The notes beneath the pieces were generated by a model, which was not told the DNA's origin, did no database searches, and saw only the letters and a program-made list of their open reading frames with translations. The translations under genes were made by a program, and so were the position numbers. A stretch of DNA of 64,000 bases from Cristatella mucedo (lineage: Eukaryota > Bryozoa > Phylactolaemata > Cristatellidae). This document shows positions 34,163-48,019 of this stretch, piece after piece. The stretch is from assembly GCA_009760855.2 (NCBI GenBank), contig WPIO01000030.1:897001-961000 (forward strand), in the 5' to 3' direction. Numbering within the stretch: position 1 is the first letter of the stretch; each line of letters opens with the position of its first letter.

Positions 34163-34639
34163 GTCTAGCTGAAGCCCTGAAATTTGCTAAAGCCAGGACG
34201 TTTCTTAAAGTGCCTCATTTGGCGATTTAAGAATTGTCAGTGTCTTTAATGATAGCTGCTACTCTTGCCACACCCCGACACCAAATCCATCACCTGCTGG
34301 TTAAATACTAGTCGCATTGGCAAAATATAGGCTCACTAGAGCTTAGTTTACTATTTGTGAGGCATGCCCTCACAGTGCCTGCTAATTAATTGTCTGTGAG
34401 CGATGCTCTAAATTTCTGTTAATTTTCTTTAAGCATCGGTGAACAGATACTGTTTCTAGCAGTCGCTTTCATTTTAATTATGCCGACGTGGCCGTTGTGA
34501 AGCTCATGCAAGAGGAGGGGAGTTTTCTCAAAGATTCATTCTCTGCCGAATTCCGGTACGTCGGTTTCAGCAAGGGCGAAGAGTCGAGCCTTGACCTTAT
34601 TCCCATGGTATTCAGCCGGAGAATGAATTACGCCAAAAG

Positions 34640-35195
34640 AAGATAAATCTGCAGTACGCGAGTACCTCAGGGCTCCGTGCGAGGTACGGTTCTTTTCACA
34701 GTTCATACTCTCCCTCTTGCCGATGTGATTGCCAAGCACGATCTAGGCTTTCACTTCTATGCGGATGACACTCAGTTGTACCTTTGCTTTGATCCCTCCC
34801 AGCCTTCGAGCACCTCGAATTTTCTCACTTATTAGCTGCATGTATTGATGACATCCGCACATGGATAGCAGCCAATTTTCTTAAATTAAATGACAATAAA
34901 ACTAACTTACTAGTTATGGGCAAACCCAGTGTGATTCACAAATTGGAAAAGCTGACGCTCAAAATTGGCTCTGCCAGCGTATCTCCTGTTGAATCGGCTT
35001 AAAATCTAGGTGTCATGTTCCAAAGCGACCTCTCGTTAGATGACCATATCAGCTCCACAGTCAAATCTGCCTATTTTTAGCTTCATAACATTGCTAAAAT
35101 TTGGGCTTGTTTAGATAAGGATGCCACGTCCAAGTTGGTCCATGCATTCGCGACATCCCGTCTCGGCTTCTGCAACTCACTTCTCGACTTCTGCA
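34640..35195 (+). mobile_element. LINE-A fragment lacking both ends
   Basis: Plus-strand LINE-A runs from the RT palm (DNA near 34740-34790 encodes the YADD region in broken frame) through 'FLKLNDNKTNLLVMGKPSVI' and '[18 protein letters not shown]' to 'SRLGFCNSLLDFCN'. It is cut off at 35195 without its 3' end, where a minus-strand LINE-B-like fragment begins. Confidence 0.8.
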
Positions 35196-36125
35196 ACACG
35201 GAGGAGAGCAGTTAAAGTGGAGTGCTGCCTCTGGAAACAGGATTGAAATTTTTCTGGCATTTCATTTTTTCAATACGTGCAACAAGCTGCTTAGCGACAA
35301 TTTTTTCAAGAATCTTTGACAAGAAAGGAAGAAGGGACATTGTTCGATAGTTTGCAAGGACCTCTGTATCTAATCCAGGCTTTTTACTTGTGGGTCTAAT
35401 GATTGCTGATTTGAAGGACTTGGGTAGAACCCCTTTTTCCAAAGAAGCATTAAAAATCTCGGTTATAGCATGGCTAAGTTGAGTGAATACCACAGATATT
35501 ACGTCTATATGTTTGTTCACTGCATCCGTGAGGGTATTGAGCCTGTCGGTCAAGTCTGGGTGCAGATTAAGAAGACCTGAATCACAAGCAGATTTCAAAA
35601 TGTGTCTACGTCACTGCTTTTTAAGTTACTGCGCTGGATAAGTTCGACATTGCCCGGTGCGTACAAGGAAGCAGGAACAGTAAACCAGACCGAACAATGA
35701 TCAAAGATGGTCAGTGGGCACACCACAGGGTCAGTGGGGAAGACAAGTATTGAACTCCGTATTGATCACGAGATCGAGAATATGGCCACCGACGTGGGTG
35801 GTATTATCAACGTGTTGAACCAAACCAAAATTCTTCAGACAGTAGCATGAGCCTATCTGGCTGTTGACAGGGATATCAACGTGAATATTGAAGTCTCCAG
35901 TAACGGCCCGCCACACACAAATATTTTAGCGAGAGACTTCCTCTATAAACAAGTTTAGACGGCCAACAGAAAGTCGGTATATCACAACAGCGAGGCCGCT
36001 CTCTAGCGCGGGGAGAAGCCTACCAAAAGAATTAATTCTTATCGTCGTCTTGGGAAGGACTGGAAGCCGAAATATACACTCATTTATACTGTCGCAGACG
36101 TTAAGCAAGCCACAAGAGCTGCATT
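35196..36125 (-). mobile_element. LINE-B-like fragment: endonuclease end, linker and RT start
   Basis: On the minus strand, 36108-35926 and 35916-35731 encode endonuclease blocks ('VTGDFNIHVDIPVN', 'THVGGHILDLVI'), and 35598-35212 encodes linker and RT start ('IFNASLEKGVLPKSFKSAII', 'LLPFLSKILEKIVAKQLVAR'). It resembles LINE-B rather than LINE-A. It lacks its 3' half. Confidence 0.8.
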
Positions 36126-36781
36126 TGCTACCCCAACAAGGTTGTAGGAAAACTCTCTCCGGCTAGTTTATAATTATTGCTACCTTTAGCGGCATAATGT
36201 GGAGTCATTGCCAGGCAAATTACAGTGATATAAAAAGCACGCACGAACACTGTGTATGACAAAACTTGAAAGATCAAGTATGCAATACCTTGAACTTCTC
36301 ACCCGTTTGTTGTAGGGCTTTTTACAAGAAAAATTCTTCGTAAGCCATGCAATACCAAATCCGACCAAGACAGTTAAATAATGACTTGGAATATTGCAAA
36401 AGTGGGCTAATTTTTGAGGCACTTTAGAAGAACGCCGATAATTAACGATAACAGTGCCCTATATAATTCACTTACCATTGAAAGTAGGTACTACTATGTG
36501 TATCTAAGAGATAACTTTATAGCTACCAAGTGTCATTAACGTTCAATAAGTAACTATAAGCAAAGTCAAGCAAAATTCATGCATCAAAAATTCTTGCAAA
36601 ATTACTGTACGAAGCAGGTCAGTATAAAAATCGCCAAGCCAGTTAGCTAGTCAAGCTAGCTGGGTCTTGAATATATTTACTTGCAACACACGTTCGTGCC
36701 ACACCTAATGCCAACATACACAAGCCATAAGCACAAAGATGCCTTTCAGTGACAGAAGAAATGAAGGGGGACCCGGCCAAT
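36126..36781. other. 3' flank of the zinc-finger gene; no gene recognised
   Basis: This stretch lies just downstream of the zinc-finger gene's stop codon on the minus strand and presumably includes its 3' UTR. I see no canonical AATAAA in the first few hundred bases on that strand, so the transcript end is not placed. Confidence 0.4.
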
Positions 36782-37153
36782 TCAATCCTCGTCAGTACTT
36801 TCGTTATCGAAATCGGACAAGCCAATTAAATGCTGAAGCTCGTGATTTTGGCGATCATCTGCCGATTGAAATTTTCGCTCACAATACTGACAAATAAGCT
36901 CTTTTGTCGTATCGGGTCCCACTCCAGCTGTAGAATGACTGCAATCTCCACCATCACCAAGAGAGTTAGTTCCGACGATGTTTTGCACTTCAGATATGTC
37001 AACAAACTCCGGTTCCATAACCGATGCCTCGACCATGTGCACCCCATCACCACTATAATCGCCATCACTGTCTAGAACCAAAGGTTTTACAGCACCGTCT
37101 TCCCCAATAAACGGCATGAAATGCAGTCGAATGTGTTGCTTCAGGAGGCTTGC
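36782..37153 (-). CDS. Zinc-finger gene terminal exon (end of finger 17, finger 18, stop)
   Basis: The acceptor 'ATCCTTGTAG' is at phase 0. It completes finger 17 with '[11 protein letters not shown]', giving exact x12 spacing. An acidic linker of about 70 residues ('[20 protein letters not shown]') follows, then finger 18 '[20 protein letters not shown]' ending in His. The acidic C-terminus '[12 protein letters not shown]' precedes a TGA at 36782-36784. Confidence 0.88.
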   Translation of the reverse strand, partial: ASLLKQHIRLHFMPFIGEDGAVKPLVLDSDGDYSGDGVHMVEASVMEPEFVDISEVQNIVGTNSLGDGGDCSHSTAGVGPDTTKELICQYCERKFQSADDRQNHELQHLIGLSDFDNESTDED

Positions 37154-40100
37154 CTACAAGGATACAGTCACACGAAATAGAGAACCGTGCGACTTCTGGC
37201 ACAGCTTTAGGTTCACAAAACATTAGTAATTGTTCTTTGAGCTCTACTTGCCACTTGTTGCAAGTCAAAATATGCTTTGGAATGTATCATACAGCAACAA
37301 TGAACACTTGTCCAAGTTAAGACGATCGTGCGAAAACCTGCTGAACCGCTATGTGCATAATAGCGATTTATGCGTAGAAATTAAATGGTGATGCCAACCA
37401 AGCATCACAGACGATTCAGCTATGACCTCTTTTGTCTACCTTGTGAGTCCTTTACCCCTAACACCACAGACATTAGACAGGTAACGGACGTGTAATTGTT
37501 TGCCAGCGATGGATGAGTCTCCGTTGCACATGGCCCCTGTTATTGCATGCCAAGTTTCCGATGCCCTACTGATCCAGAATATTTGTTGCCGTTAAATAAA
37601 TAAATAAATAAATAAATACTAGCTGATTTAACATCTTTTTTTATTGCGACAGAAGAACCTTGACGGCTATCACCACCGCTTGCAGTGGCGATAAAGGATC
37701 GCCCACCAACAGGATTCGAACCCACGACCTCCGAGGTCGTGAAAAGCAATCGCCTTAACTAGTGAGCCATTACATGCTATTCAGGTCTAACAACATCTAA
37801 AGCGCCTATAGGAGATTGAGTTCTCTGAGGGCACTTTATCAAGTGCATTATTATTATTATTATCTAGCACGTGTCTCCTGCAGGAATCGCAGGATATGTA
37901 TCACCCAGGAATAACGTACCGGGATACGAAAAAGGTTGCCGGCACCCAAGTGGCAAATGTGCCTTTGTTGCAAACCGGAATGCAAGTTTTTTGATAGAAC
38001 GATGGCTAATTTTACTAAAACTTCTGTCTCCAGCTACAACCGCTTAATTTCATTAACGTAGTCGTGATAATGCTGAAGAAGACCTCAACGGCCACTTTAA
38101 ACTTGAGCACGACAAATGAGAAATGTCTGCTCACTGCCCAATATCGCGGCAGTCAACTGATCACTAACCGCCGGATACTTGAATTACGTTACTGTCATCC
38201 ATTTCGCTATCAATGAGACCTGGCTGAAATCGCAGAATTGCTCGGCTATCACCGATGCTACCTGGGGTTTTCTACCTTTTTCATACTTGGATCAAACCTG
38301 GTGGTGGAATAGTTGTTCAAGTCCCCACCTCATCCAATGTCAAGCTTTCTGAGCTCCTACTCAATAGTTTCCGAATCTCTGGGTCTCTGTCCGGCTACTA
38401 ATAAGTGGCGGTGGTGGCTGTAACTTATCGGTCGCTCGGAAGCAATCACAGTTTCACTGCTGAATTCTATTACTTTCTTTCTGCTATATACTAGGAATCC
38501 CCTTCGTCTAGCTAGGTCATGTCTAAACACGTTCAATAGCCCATCAGATCCGACGAGTTCCAAAACAAGCTTTTTGCCCTTTGAGTCTTTCTACCTCCGT
38601 TAAATCCCAGACATATAAAAAGCCACATATTTAACCAAATTTTCTCTGCTGAGAGTCCTAGTCCTTAAGTCTGGGGAGTAAGACTATTGGTTGAATGTTG
38701 TACTACCTATAAACTTTCTACCGTTTTTCTAGCCTCGACGATCTTGAAATTGTCGGATCAAGGTTTGTAACCTATTACTGCAATGACACACACAAAATTC
38801 TCCATATTGTCTCAGTTACTTTCGATACGTTCAATATTTATGATTAAGTCAATTTTGTTGGTAAAAAGTTTGAAACTATTATTTGGGGTGTTAGAAATGC
38901 TGTGTTGAGCTATTAGATATGCACCTTAAAGCACTCGAAATCAGCACAACTGTGAGCACAGGATCGTGCATTAATGCCTACCTTGCTGACACTGTAATCA
39001 CAGTAATGGCACTTGAATGCACTTCTGATGCTGTGAAACTTAAGATGACTTATTAGATGGTCTTTTCTGGAATTGGCAAATGGACACCACTCACACCTAC
39101 AAAGCCAGACCATACAGGAATAGAAAAACGCACAGCAGTTAGCAGGGCATTATAAACAAGCTGCTTAAGTTGCTACCGAGCATTCATACTACTGCAGGCT
39201 ACACATATAGCAAGTGTGTAAGTACTTGCCTATAAAGCTTCTTAGAAGCAACAACACCCTCAAGTGGTGCTACACTGTTGACAGGTCTATTCTCGTAAAA
39301 GTCTGTGGAATCATCAGCCTTACTGTCAATTACAGCATCCATTAGGGCCTGGTCAGCCGGAATAAACGGTAACAATGACAGATTTCCTGGCTTCTGGCAT
39401 ATTGCCAGATTTGGATTTGGAGACAAGTGCAACTGCTCATGACGGCCGAGAAGATTGAAAACTGGCACACTGTAGTCACAGTATGCACAAACAAATCTAA
39501 AAGGTAAACGGCTGCCCACATCAAATTATCACTATAATAACAAACAGAAGGTAATGTCTTAATAAAAGGGCATTCAATAGTTCAGTGCCAGCAATGTGAT
39601 CACAAAGCCCGAAGAACTCCTTACCTCTGGCGACTGTTGTGCATACTCATGTGTCGCTGGAAGTGTTCCTTCCTCGAAGCAGCATAAGGACACTTCTCGC
39701 ACTGGTACTGCTTCACATCATTGCCAGAGGGCTCTAAGATATATTCACCACTAACACGGTTGTACTTCAGGTTGAAACCACCCTCTATAGAACAACAACC
39801 AGCACATGGCAGTAAGGCCGACAAGTAATAACGCAGTACAGCACAAGGCCCGGGATAACACTTGGCAATACATACCTGAGGACACAAGTTCAGCCCCCTC
39901 ACTAGCTTGTGCTGCCAATTCCTTCATCTCTTTGACTTGATCGGCCGTAATTACATCGTCTGTCAAACCCTGAGATGTAAACAAAACGCAATACAATAAT
40001 TACTCAGATGAGTGTGCCTTACAAACTTAATTTGTGACGTGCCAACCACTGCACTAAAGAGGTATAAAAACTAATCAAACGATGACTTGCAAAGCAAAGT

Positions 40101-42575
40101 GCAGCATCACAGATTTGTAAAGTATCACAAGGCTCATGGGGCTAATGGCATTCATAAACGATACGCCTCGGTCTTAAGTGCCGAATTTTGTGCGCTGGCT
40201 GACTCTATTTCTCTTGCGGCTCATATGCATGACCCAACTCACAACAAGGGTCACATTATCAATCAAATAGTCTACCACGATTGTAAGCTATTTACTATCT
40301 TCTATTATACCCAATTCTGCACATCTGAACACATGCGGATCTCATTCTGGCAACAGTGTGTGCCCCCCTCCGAGTTCACAATCATCTGTGAACTGCAAAA
40401 GATTAAGACACTGGACATCGATGTTGTCCTCACGAAAATATCTTCTTCACCCCTGCTGCTTAATCCCCCATCCGAGTTGTCATCATCGGTAAATTGCTAC
40501 AACACATCAGCTGACATGCTTGATGAGTTTGCACCTCTGACTATGCACTCAGAGCGCCATCGCCCAGATGGCCTATGGTTTACCACAAAATTTAAACTAG
40601 CTAGGTCTAATAAGCCTAAGTTTGAGAAGGCATACAAAAGATCAGGTTTGACTGTGCATCGACCGGCATGGGACAGCTGAAGATCATACCAATTTATCCT
40701 AGCAAGGGCCGAGTAGAGCTTATATGTAGAAAACCTTTCTAAATCAGAAATACACTGTCCAAAAAGGCTGATGCCTAATATCAACTATCTCCTTAACCAC
40801 TCCCGGGTTAGCTTTCCTTACCTAGTGATTGCGGTGGCCATCTAGCTGAGCGCTTCTCTAGCTGCTTTCTCAGCAAGATGAACAAGATCAGAGAGTTCAT
40901 CTTCAAGGTAGCATGGTCACCGATAAACTCCCGTCTCCCAGGAACAACCCTCACAGGACTCTTCTCCCTCAATTCTGTGTATCAATTCAATCTCTTCATT
41001 CAAGGCAACAACAAATGACCTTATCCTAAAGTCAAAAATAACCACTTGCCCACTAGACCCTATTACCAATGTCCTACTTTTACGATGCATAGATCTGCTG
41101 CTGCCATGCAAAGTTAACATAATTAATATGTACATTGCCTCAGGTCTTGTCCTTGCACCTTTCGAAAAGGCAGTAGTTGGGCAACTCTAAACAAAGCAAC
41201 ACTTGTCCAAGAGAACTTAACAAATTCTACTCCAATTCCCCGCTGGAACTATTAGCAAGGTCAGTGGTAAGAGTTATAATAGACCAGTTGAACTCTTTTA
41301 TTGAAACTTCAAATCTATCACGAAAGTTCTGCTCTGGTTTTAGAGTTAAACGCTGCACAGATTAAGCATTTCTTCAGCTGTGTAACGATATTAACATGGA
41401 TGGAGGATGCTTAGGTAAGAACGTTCTGCTTGTTTTGCTTGATCTTTCGATAGTACTTGATACAATTGATCATCAAGTCCTTCTCGAGTCCTTTCATCTC
41501 GGTTGGGCATCACTGGTACTGCACTGCAATGTATTAGGTCCATCTCAGTAGGAACTCCAGTGTATTGATGACAAATGGCAACTGTCATCCTACGAACCAC
41601 TAGAGCACAGGGTACCTCGGAGCTCTATGCTTGGTCTGCTTCTGTTCATAATTTATACTCTTCCTCTTGCCGATGTGATCACCAAGCACAATCTAGGCTT
41701 TCACTTATATGCAGATGACACGGAGCTGTACCTATGCTTTGATCCCTCCCAGCCCTCCAGCTTTTCGAATTCTATAAACTCCCTTGCTCAATGCATGGCC
41801 GACATCCACATTTCGATGACAGCAAACTCTTGCAATTGAATGACGATCAAACCAACTTATGGGCAAACCAAGTGTGACAGGAACCTGGAAAGCCTGACAC
41901 ACTTAAAATCGGATCTGCCAGCATCCTCCTGCAGCATCTGACGAAATCAGGGTGTCTTCTTCCAAAGTGACCTCTCACTAGACGACCATATTAACTTCAC
42001 AGTCAAGTCTGCCTACTTCCAGCTGTGTTTGGGCCTGCTTAGACAGTGATACTACATCCAAATTAGTCCGTGCATATGTGACATCCCCTGCGACTTATGT
42101 AACTCAATGCTAGCTGGCCTACCGGCCTGTGCAATCATGATGCTTACAGTTGGTGAAAAACTCTGCAGTGAGGCTTGCCTGTCATAAGCATCAAAGTTGC
42201 CATAACACACCACTTCTCGGCAAGCTGCACTAGGGTTTGCAATCAAGCAGCACATCGACTTCAAGGTTTCGTCACTCTCCCATATCTCTCTTTCTTTTGT
42301 CATTTTTAGGTCCCTTCATTATCTGACTCCAACTTACCAATCAGAACTACTCCCTCACCAGGCTAGGTATAGCACCACTCACTTTTCCGACTAAATCGCT
42401 TAACTGTGCATCGAACCAACCTAAAATCGTTTGGATACCGTATGCTACCAAAGCATGGTATACACTCCCGACAGACGTCACGACATCCCATAGCATGGCA
42501 ATGGCAACATTAGCATTTAGTGGGTCCCGGTGATTTATTTTGTGCATGTGTGCATGTGCACGCGCGTGCGTGTGC

Positions 42576-42616
<41 letters not shown>

Positions 42617-45190
42617 TGATTAAGCGTGCCGATGGCATTAGTGCTATCCACTCATTTTATATTACATGTCCACACCATGCATGTCACCTCAATCTGTGTT
42701 ATGCTTGTTGACATTTCAATGTTACCACTAACCATTTGATCATGCTCCCCTTACAGCATATTACAGTGCCTAGAAAGTGAAAGAGATTAAATTGTCTGAG
42801 AGCGCTATACAAAGATGTGTTTATAATTAATATTATTATTATTGTAAGATTTTTGTCAAAAACGTGAGAAACCTAATCATGAAAATCAGAAACTTTATTG
42901 GGAGGCTATCACGAGCACCCGTGAAAGTGTTAGCATGCCAACTAGTATGATAACTTAGAATCCACCAGAATGATGAAATTCAGTTAAATTTGCAAACTGT
43001 GGAAGAAACATGCTGCCCTAAGTTACTCAAGTAGGAAACTAATGAAAGATAATCAGGTAGCAAACTCCAAAAAGTATAGCAACTAATAAATTATCTCCAT
43101 ACCTGCACAGGCAACTCGGTTGGAGTACAACCCATGCCACTTTACTCTGCTATAAGATATCAGAAGTGAAATTATAAAGACGAAGGGTAAAAAATCAACC
43201 ACCGCAGGCCAGCGTGACATTTTAATAATAAAAATAATAATAATAATGCACTTGATAAAGCGCCTTCAGAGAACTCAATCTCTCTCTACGCGCTGTACAT
43301 TTGCTGCAAAGGTGAGTGATGGGATGCTTGATAAACAACATGAAGCACATGGTCAGGGGTAACATGAACAAGGTCAGCATTCAAGTGTGATTAGTGGCAG
43401 CATGCAGTGTCAGCACGCATAAACACACATAGGACGAATCACAGGGACCCACTAAATGCTGTCCTTAATAGGTGTGTTTTAAGTTCTTTTTAAATGTGGT
43501 CAGGTCAGGGGATGTTCTGACGCCAGTCGGGAGAAAGTTCCAGGCTTTGGGAGCATACGAACTAAATGCACGGTCTCCAAAGGATTTCAGGTTTGTACGA
43601 AGTATTTGTAGACTGTTGGATTCCGAAAAGCGGGTGGTACAATGCTTGGCCTGATGTGGGAGTATATTTGAGAGGTAGGCTGGAGCCAAAGAATGAAGTG
43701 ACCTAAAAGTGAGCGATAAAACCTTGAAGTCAATCCGTTGCTTGACTGGTAGCCAGTGCCGGTCGGCGAGACGTGGTGTAATGTGGCAACTGCGACGCTC
43801 ACGACAGACAAGCCTAGCACCCACCCATTTTGATAACAAGCTGGGGATAGCAGCAAATAAAAACATCATACGATCGATTGGCCCTAACAAGGTAACGTGA
43901 CTGATCTGATCTGGCTCGACATAAAAAAACAAATGAGAAATACTCATATCTCTATCTAACAAAAATACAGTAATGACCTACTGAATTCTGATGCTGACGG
44001 CTAATCTTTGCAAGAACAGACAAGCACAGCCAACGTGCAACTACAGGCAACCAACATATAATGAAACATCGGATGTCCTTGGAAATTAGTGAAATTTCTG
44101 CAAAACGGCAGTTCCGAGGTACCATTCAACGAGTTCATAACGATAAGTGATCAATGTTTGCTATTGCAATCATAAATCTCCATACAGTCCTAACCAACGT
44201 CAGACAAATTTCTGTATAGGGAGAGAAACTGGGGACGTAAATAAGTCATGTAATCTACCACGGTCTTCTAAGAAGGTAAAGTGTAAGCAGCTTTTTTTCT
44301 GAACTGGTAGAGAGAATTAGTCCACTTCTGCAAGGCTAGAAAATGACTTAAAACATTATTCCCAATTAGTGCCAGATACACAGTTTTGCATCATCACGTT
44401 TGAAGTAATAAACTACCCTCTTATCCAGCCAATCAAAAAGTGCCTGTTTAATTAGCTCCACAATATAAAGCCCGATATCGACGACACAGAAATACAAGTG
44501 GAGAGTTATCAACTTAATAAATAAATGGGCCCCACTTGGCAAGCTTTGTGCAAAAAAATTGTGGATATATTGCACGAAAGATCAAACGCTTAAGAGCATA
44601 CTCCTTCGAATCGACAATGTGAACCTACTACACAGTTTTCATTCAGCCAACCGTGCCCAGTACGATCGTGTGCATGACAAAGCGACAGGACACTTTCTCC
44701 AAGCATCAAGACTACATCAAAATATTGGCACAGATGAAAGCTGATCACCTCGAAGTCTGTTAACCTAATAAAAAAATTAAAGTAGACGGCAGCTAATCTA
44801 ACAGCTTCATTATATAGCAGCAGAACAGCCTCTGCCACTATCACTCAGCTTTCAGCAGGCAATAAAATATTGCCGGCTGCAGGACTGGAACCCATGGACT
44901 GAGTCGCATAGTGCAAGTACAGCAACCCAAAGCTAAGATCAAGGGGCTGGGATACTTTAGCTTGATACTGATGTGAGTAGCCTAATACATGCCGCTCGGC
45001 TCTGCATTTTCAAATTTACTGAGCACATCTTCAACGACCAATACTTTAAATAATAATTCAGACAATGCTTGCACATGTTTTTCATCAAAATCTACCAAAC
45101 TCACTTTCAGATCCTAGTTTTCAGTGATAAATCCTAAATCCATGCAGCTTACATATTTAAGTAAAAAACAAACAATAGTTGCTTAAACTG

Positions 45191-45251
<61 letters not shown>

Positions 45252-47944
45252 ATTCATTTGTATAGACGGAGAATTCAATCCATATCTGGGCATTTCACAT
45301 GTGCTTCAGTCCCATTAAACCTCTAGCCCAAACCAGGAAAGTGCATTGCGTGCAGCACGACTCGAACCCACGAACTGGGTACTGAAGAGCAAGCACCTTA
45401 CGCCTGGGCAACGACCCACTGGCTACAGTTACAGCATGTAATAAAGAATTGGTCGCTACTGCTGCTGCTGCACTTAAACCTGCTACTGCCTGGGTCGTGA
45501 AGCATGAGCATCTCGCCCCGGGGCTCAGATTAGAGGATCGTCTGAAAAAATCGAAATCGTCTCTCTCCAAAGATCGTCTGACACAACAGCCTCGTTTATG
45601 CAGGGCGAAAAAAGCCTTAGCCGCTACCACCAGGCTTGAAGCAGGTTGCCTCCATCTCGCACTGTGCAGCAGCAGCAGCAATGCAATCGGCAGCAGCAGC
45701 AACACAGCCCTGAACGCTCAAGCAATCTGCACGCACCGTGTACTCCGCACTGTGCACGAACAAGTGCTCCTCGAGCGAGCCTTCATCGTCGCACGAGTAG
45801 CTGCACAGCATGCACTCGAACTCGGTGGCCGAGCTCGAAGGCGCATCGGCGAGGGGGATGCCGGCATGAGAGGCGTCCAGCGCGGCCCTCAGCGCTCTCA
45901 TCTTGCGCTCGTGGTTACTCTCGTGCTTCGTCAGCAGAGACGGCAGAGGAGCAGCATACGGGCAGCGGCTGCACTTATACAGCTTCCGGCCATACGACGA
46001 CGACACGGTCTCGTCGTTTTCGAGCCTGCTGAGGAGCTCGGGTGCCACGGGCAAGAGGAGCACGACGGGCTGGACACGCGAGCTGGCAATGCGCTGCTTG
46101 AGCTCGGACACGTCGACTGCGTCGTCGCACCGGGACGGCGACTCTTCCGACGAGTCGCTTCCACCGCTCCAGGAACTGCTCGACCGATCGACGGACGCTC
46201 TGCTGCATGCGTTCGCCTGCTCGTTACGGCCGGCTTTCGGCGGCGACACCGACAAGTAGTCAGGGTCGTGCACCTTGATGTGCTGCTTGAGAAGGCCGCT
46301 TCGAGAAACCTGCAAAATGAGCTCGAGTGGAGTGCTGGCAGATCACCGTGACTCGAAAGTGTGCCCTGCTGAATGCCTGCACGTTTGACCCACAATAAAT
46401 CCCTGGTCGAGTGGCATGATTCTTAATGCTGTTCTGGACTTGTTTGCCGCGACTGGGATCTCACTGAAATCGGTTAGCCGCCTGACTATAACCGATACCA
46501 CACCGATGTGTTTCCCTTCTACTTTAGGCCGAGGTCAATACAAACTGGCAGCTGAGTAGCCATTGTCATTCGGACCTCCATTAATTTCTATCCGTTAGCA
46601 GGTCTCTCGAATCTATCCCACCCAGTCCCAGCAGCAGCAAGCAGCCAAGGGTAGCAGCTCTCTATCACATTCTCTCAGATACTAAGTCTACCTAGGGTTC
46701 CGATTTCGGACATCTCATTTCGACTCGGTGTTCCAGAAACATTAACTTTCTCAGACAGAGTGATTTTAACGTTCACTTCAACGATATAAATGACCCCTTA
46801 CGAGCCAAATTTAGCACATTGGCTGATTCAAATTCTCTTGTGCCTCTGGTCAAGGGTCACGTGGATAGTTGCACGAACGACAAATATCACAAACGATCAT
46901 ATCTTCTGACCACGATTGTATTCTGTCAACTACTACTATTACCAAATTCGGTACAGCACACCACACCTGAGTCTGATATGTGTATCCCCCAAGATTGCAA
47001 AAATCGGCTGTCAATAATAAAAGCTTAATGCCTTGGCATTGATGCCATCCATAAGAAATATCTTTCTCGATCCTTCTGCTCAATCCTCTGTTCCACTTAC
47101 AGTCGCTGGTCCTGAATGCTGCAAAATGATAGTCACCCACACCAATGATGAGTTTGCTTCTCCGACTAAGTATACTGTACGCCCACCATCTAGATGGCCA
47201 CAGGCGTCTCGAAAACAGTCAGAAGGATTTGAGGTTCGTACGAGGTATAGGTAAACGATTGGACTCCGAAAAGCAAGTGGTACGATGCTTAGCCTGGTGG
47301 GGAAGCCGATCTGATAGGTAGCCCCGAGGCAAAGAATGGTGAGATTTAAAAGTGAGTTACAGAACTTTGAAGTCAATGCGTTGCTTGACTGGCAGCCAGT
47401 GCAGGTCGGCGAGAAGTGGTGTGATGTGGCAACTGCTCACGACTCACGCTCCCGACTGACAGACCTAGCTGTAGAGTTGTGTACCAGCTGCTACCTCCTG
47501 ATTGCATAGGCCGGTATATCAGCAAGCAGTGAGTTACCGAAGTCGAGACAGGATGTCACAAATGCTTGGACAAATTTTGATGTGGTATCCTGTCCAAGCA
47601 AGCCCGAATTTTAGCATTGTTATGTAGCTGAAAGTCGACAGACTTGATTGTGGAGCTGACGTAGTCTTCTGATGAAAGGTCACTTTGGAACAGGACACCT
47701 GGATTTCGTGCGATGCATTTGTTGACCAAGGTCGTGGTCTCAAGCCATTCGGCATACGTGAAGCATCTGAACAAAGATTTAGTTCTCTTAGGGTGCTATA
47801 CCGAAGAATTTGTTTTACTTGCAGGGGCTCTACAGGAAGCAGCAAATCGACCTCCACGGTTCTGGTACTACGCCTTAAGATTTATCCATTCTCCTGCTCC
47901 AGCATATCTATCAAGTACTTCACACGTATGGCATTGCATCATAA

Positions 47945-48019
<75 letters not shown>

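Noticed and set aside
37680-37785. tRNA gene on the minus strand
   Set aside because: A and B boxes are present but the molecule cannot fold a full acceptor stem by eye, and the same head recurs in at least five copies followed by a common non-tRNA body. It is a SINE.
45449-46351. Plus-strand open frame of 300 codons
   Set aside because: It lies opposite the exon of fingers 11-13, whose minus-strand frame has two full C2H2 fingers and correct splice phases. The plus frame is a GC-rich shadow.
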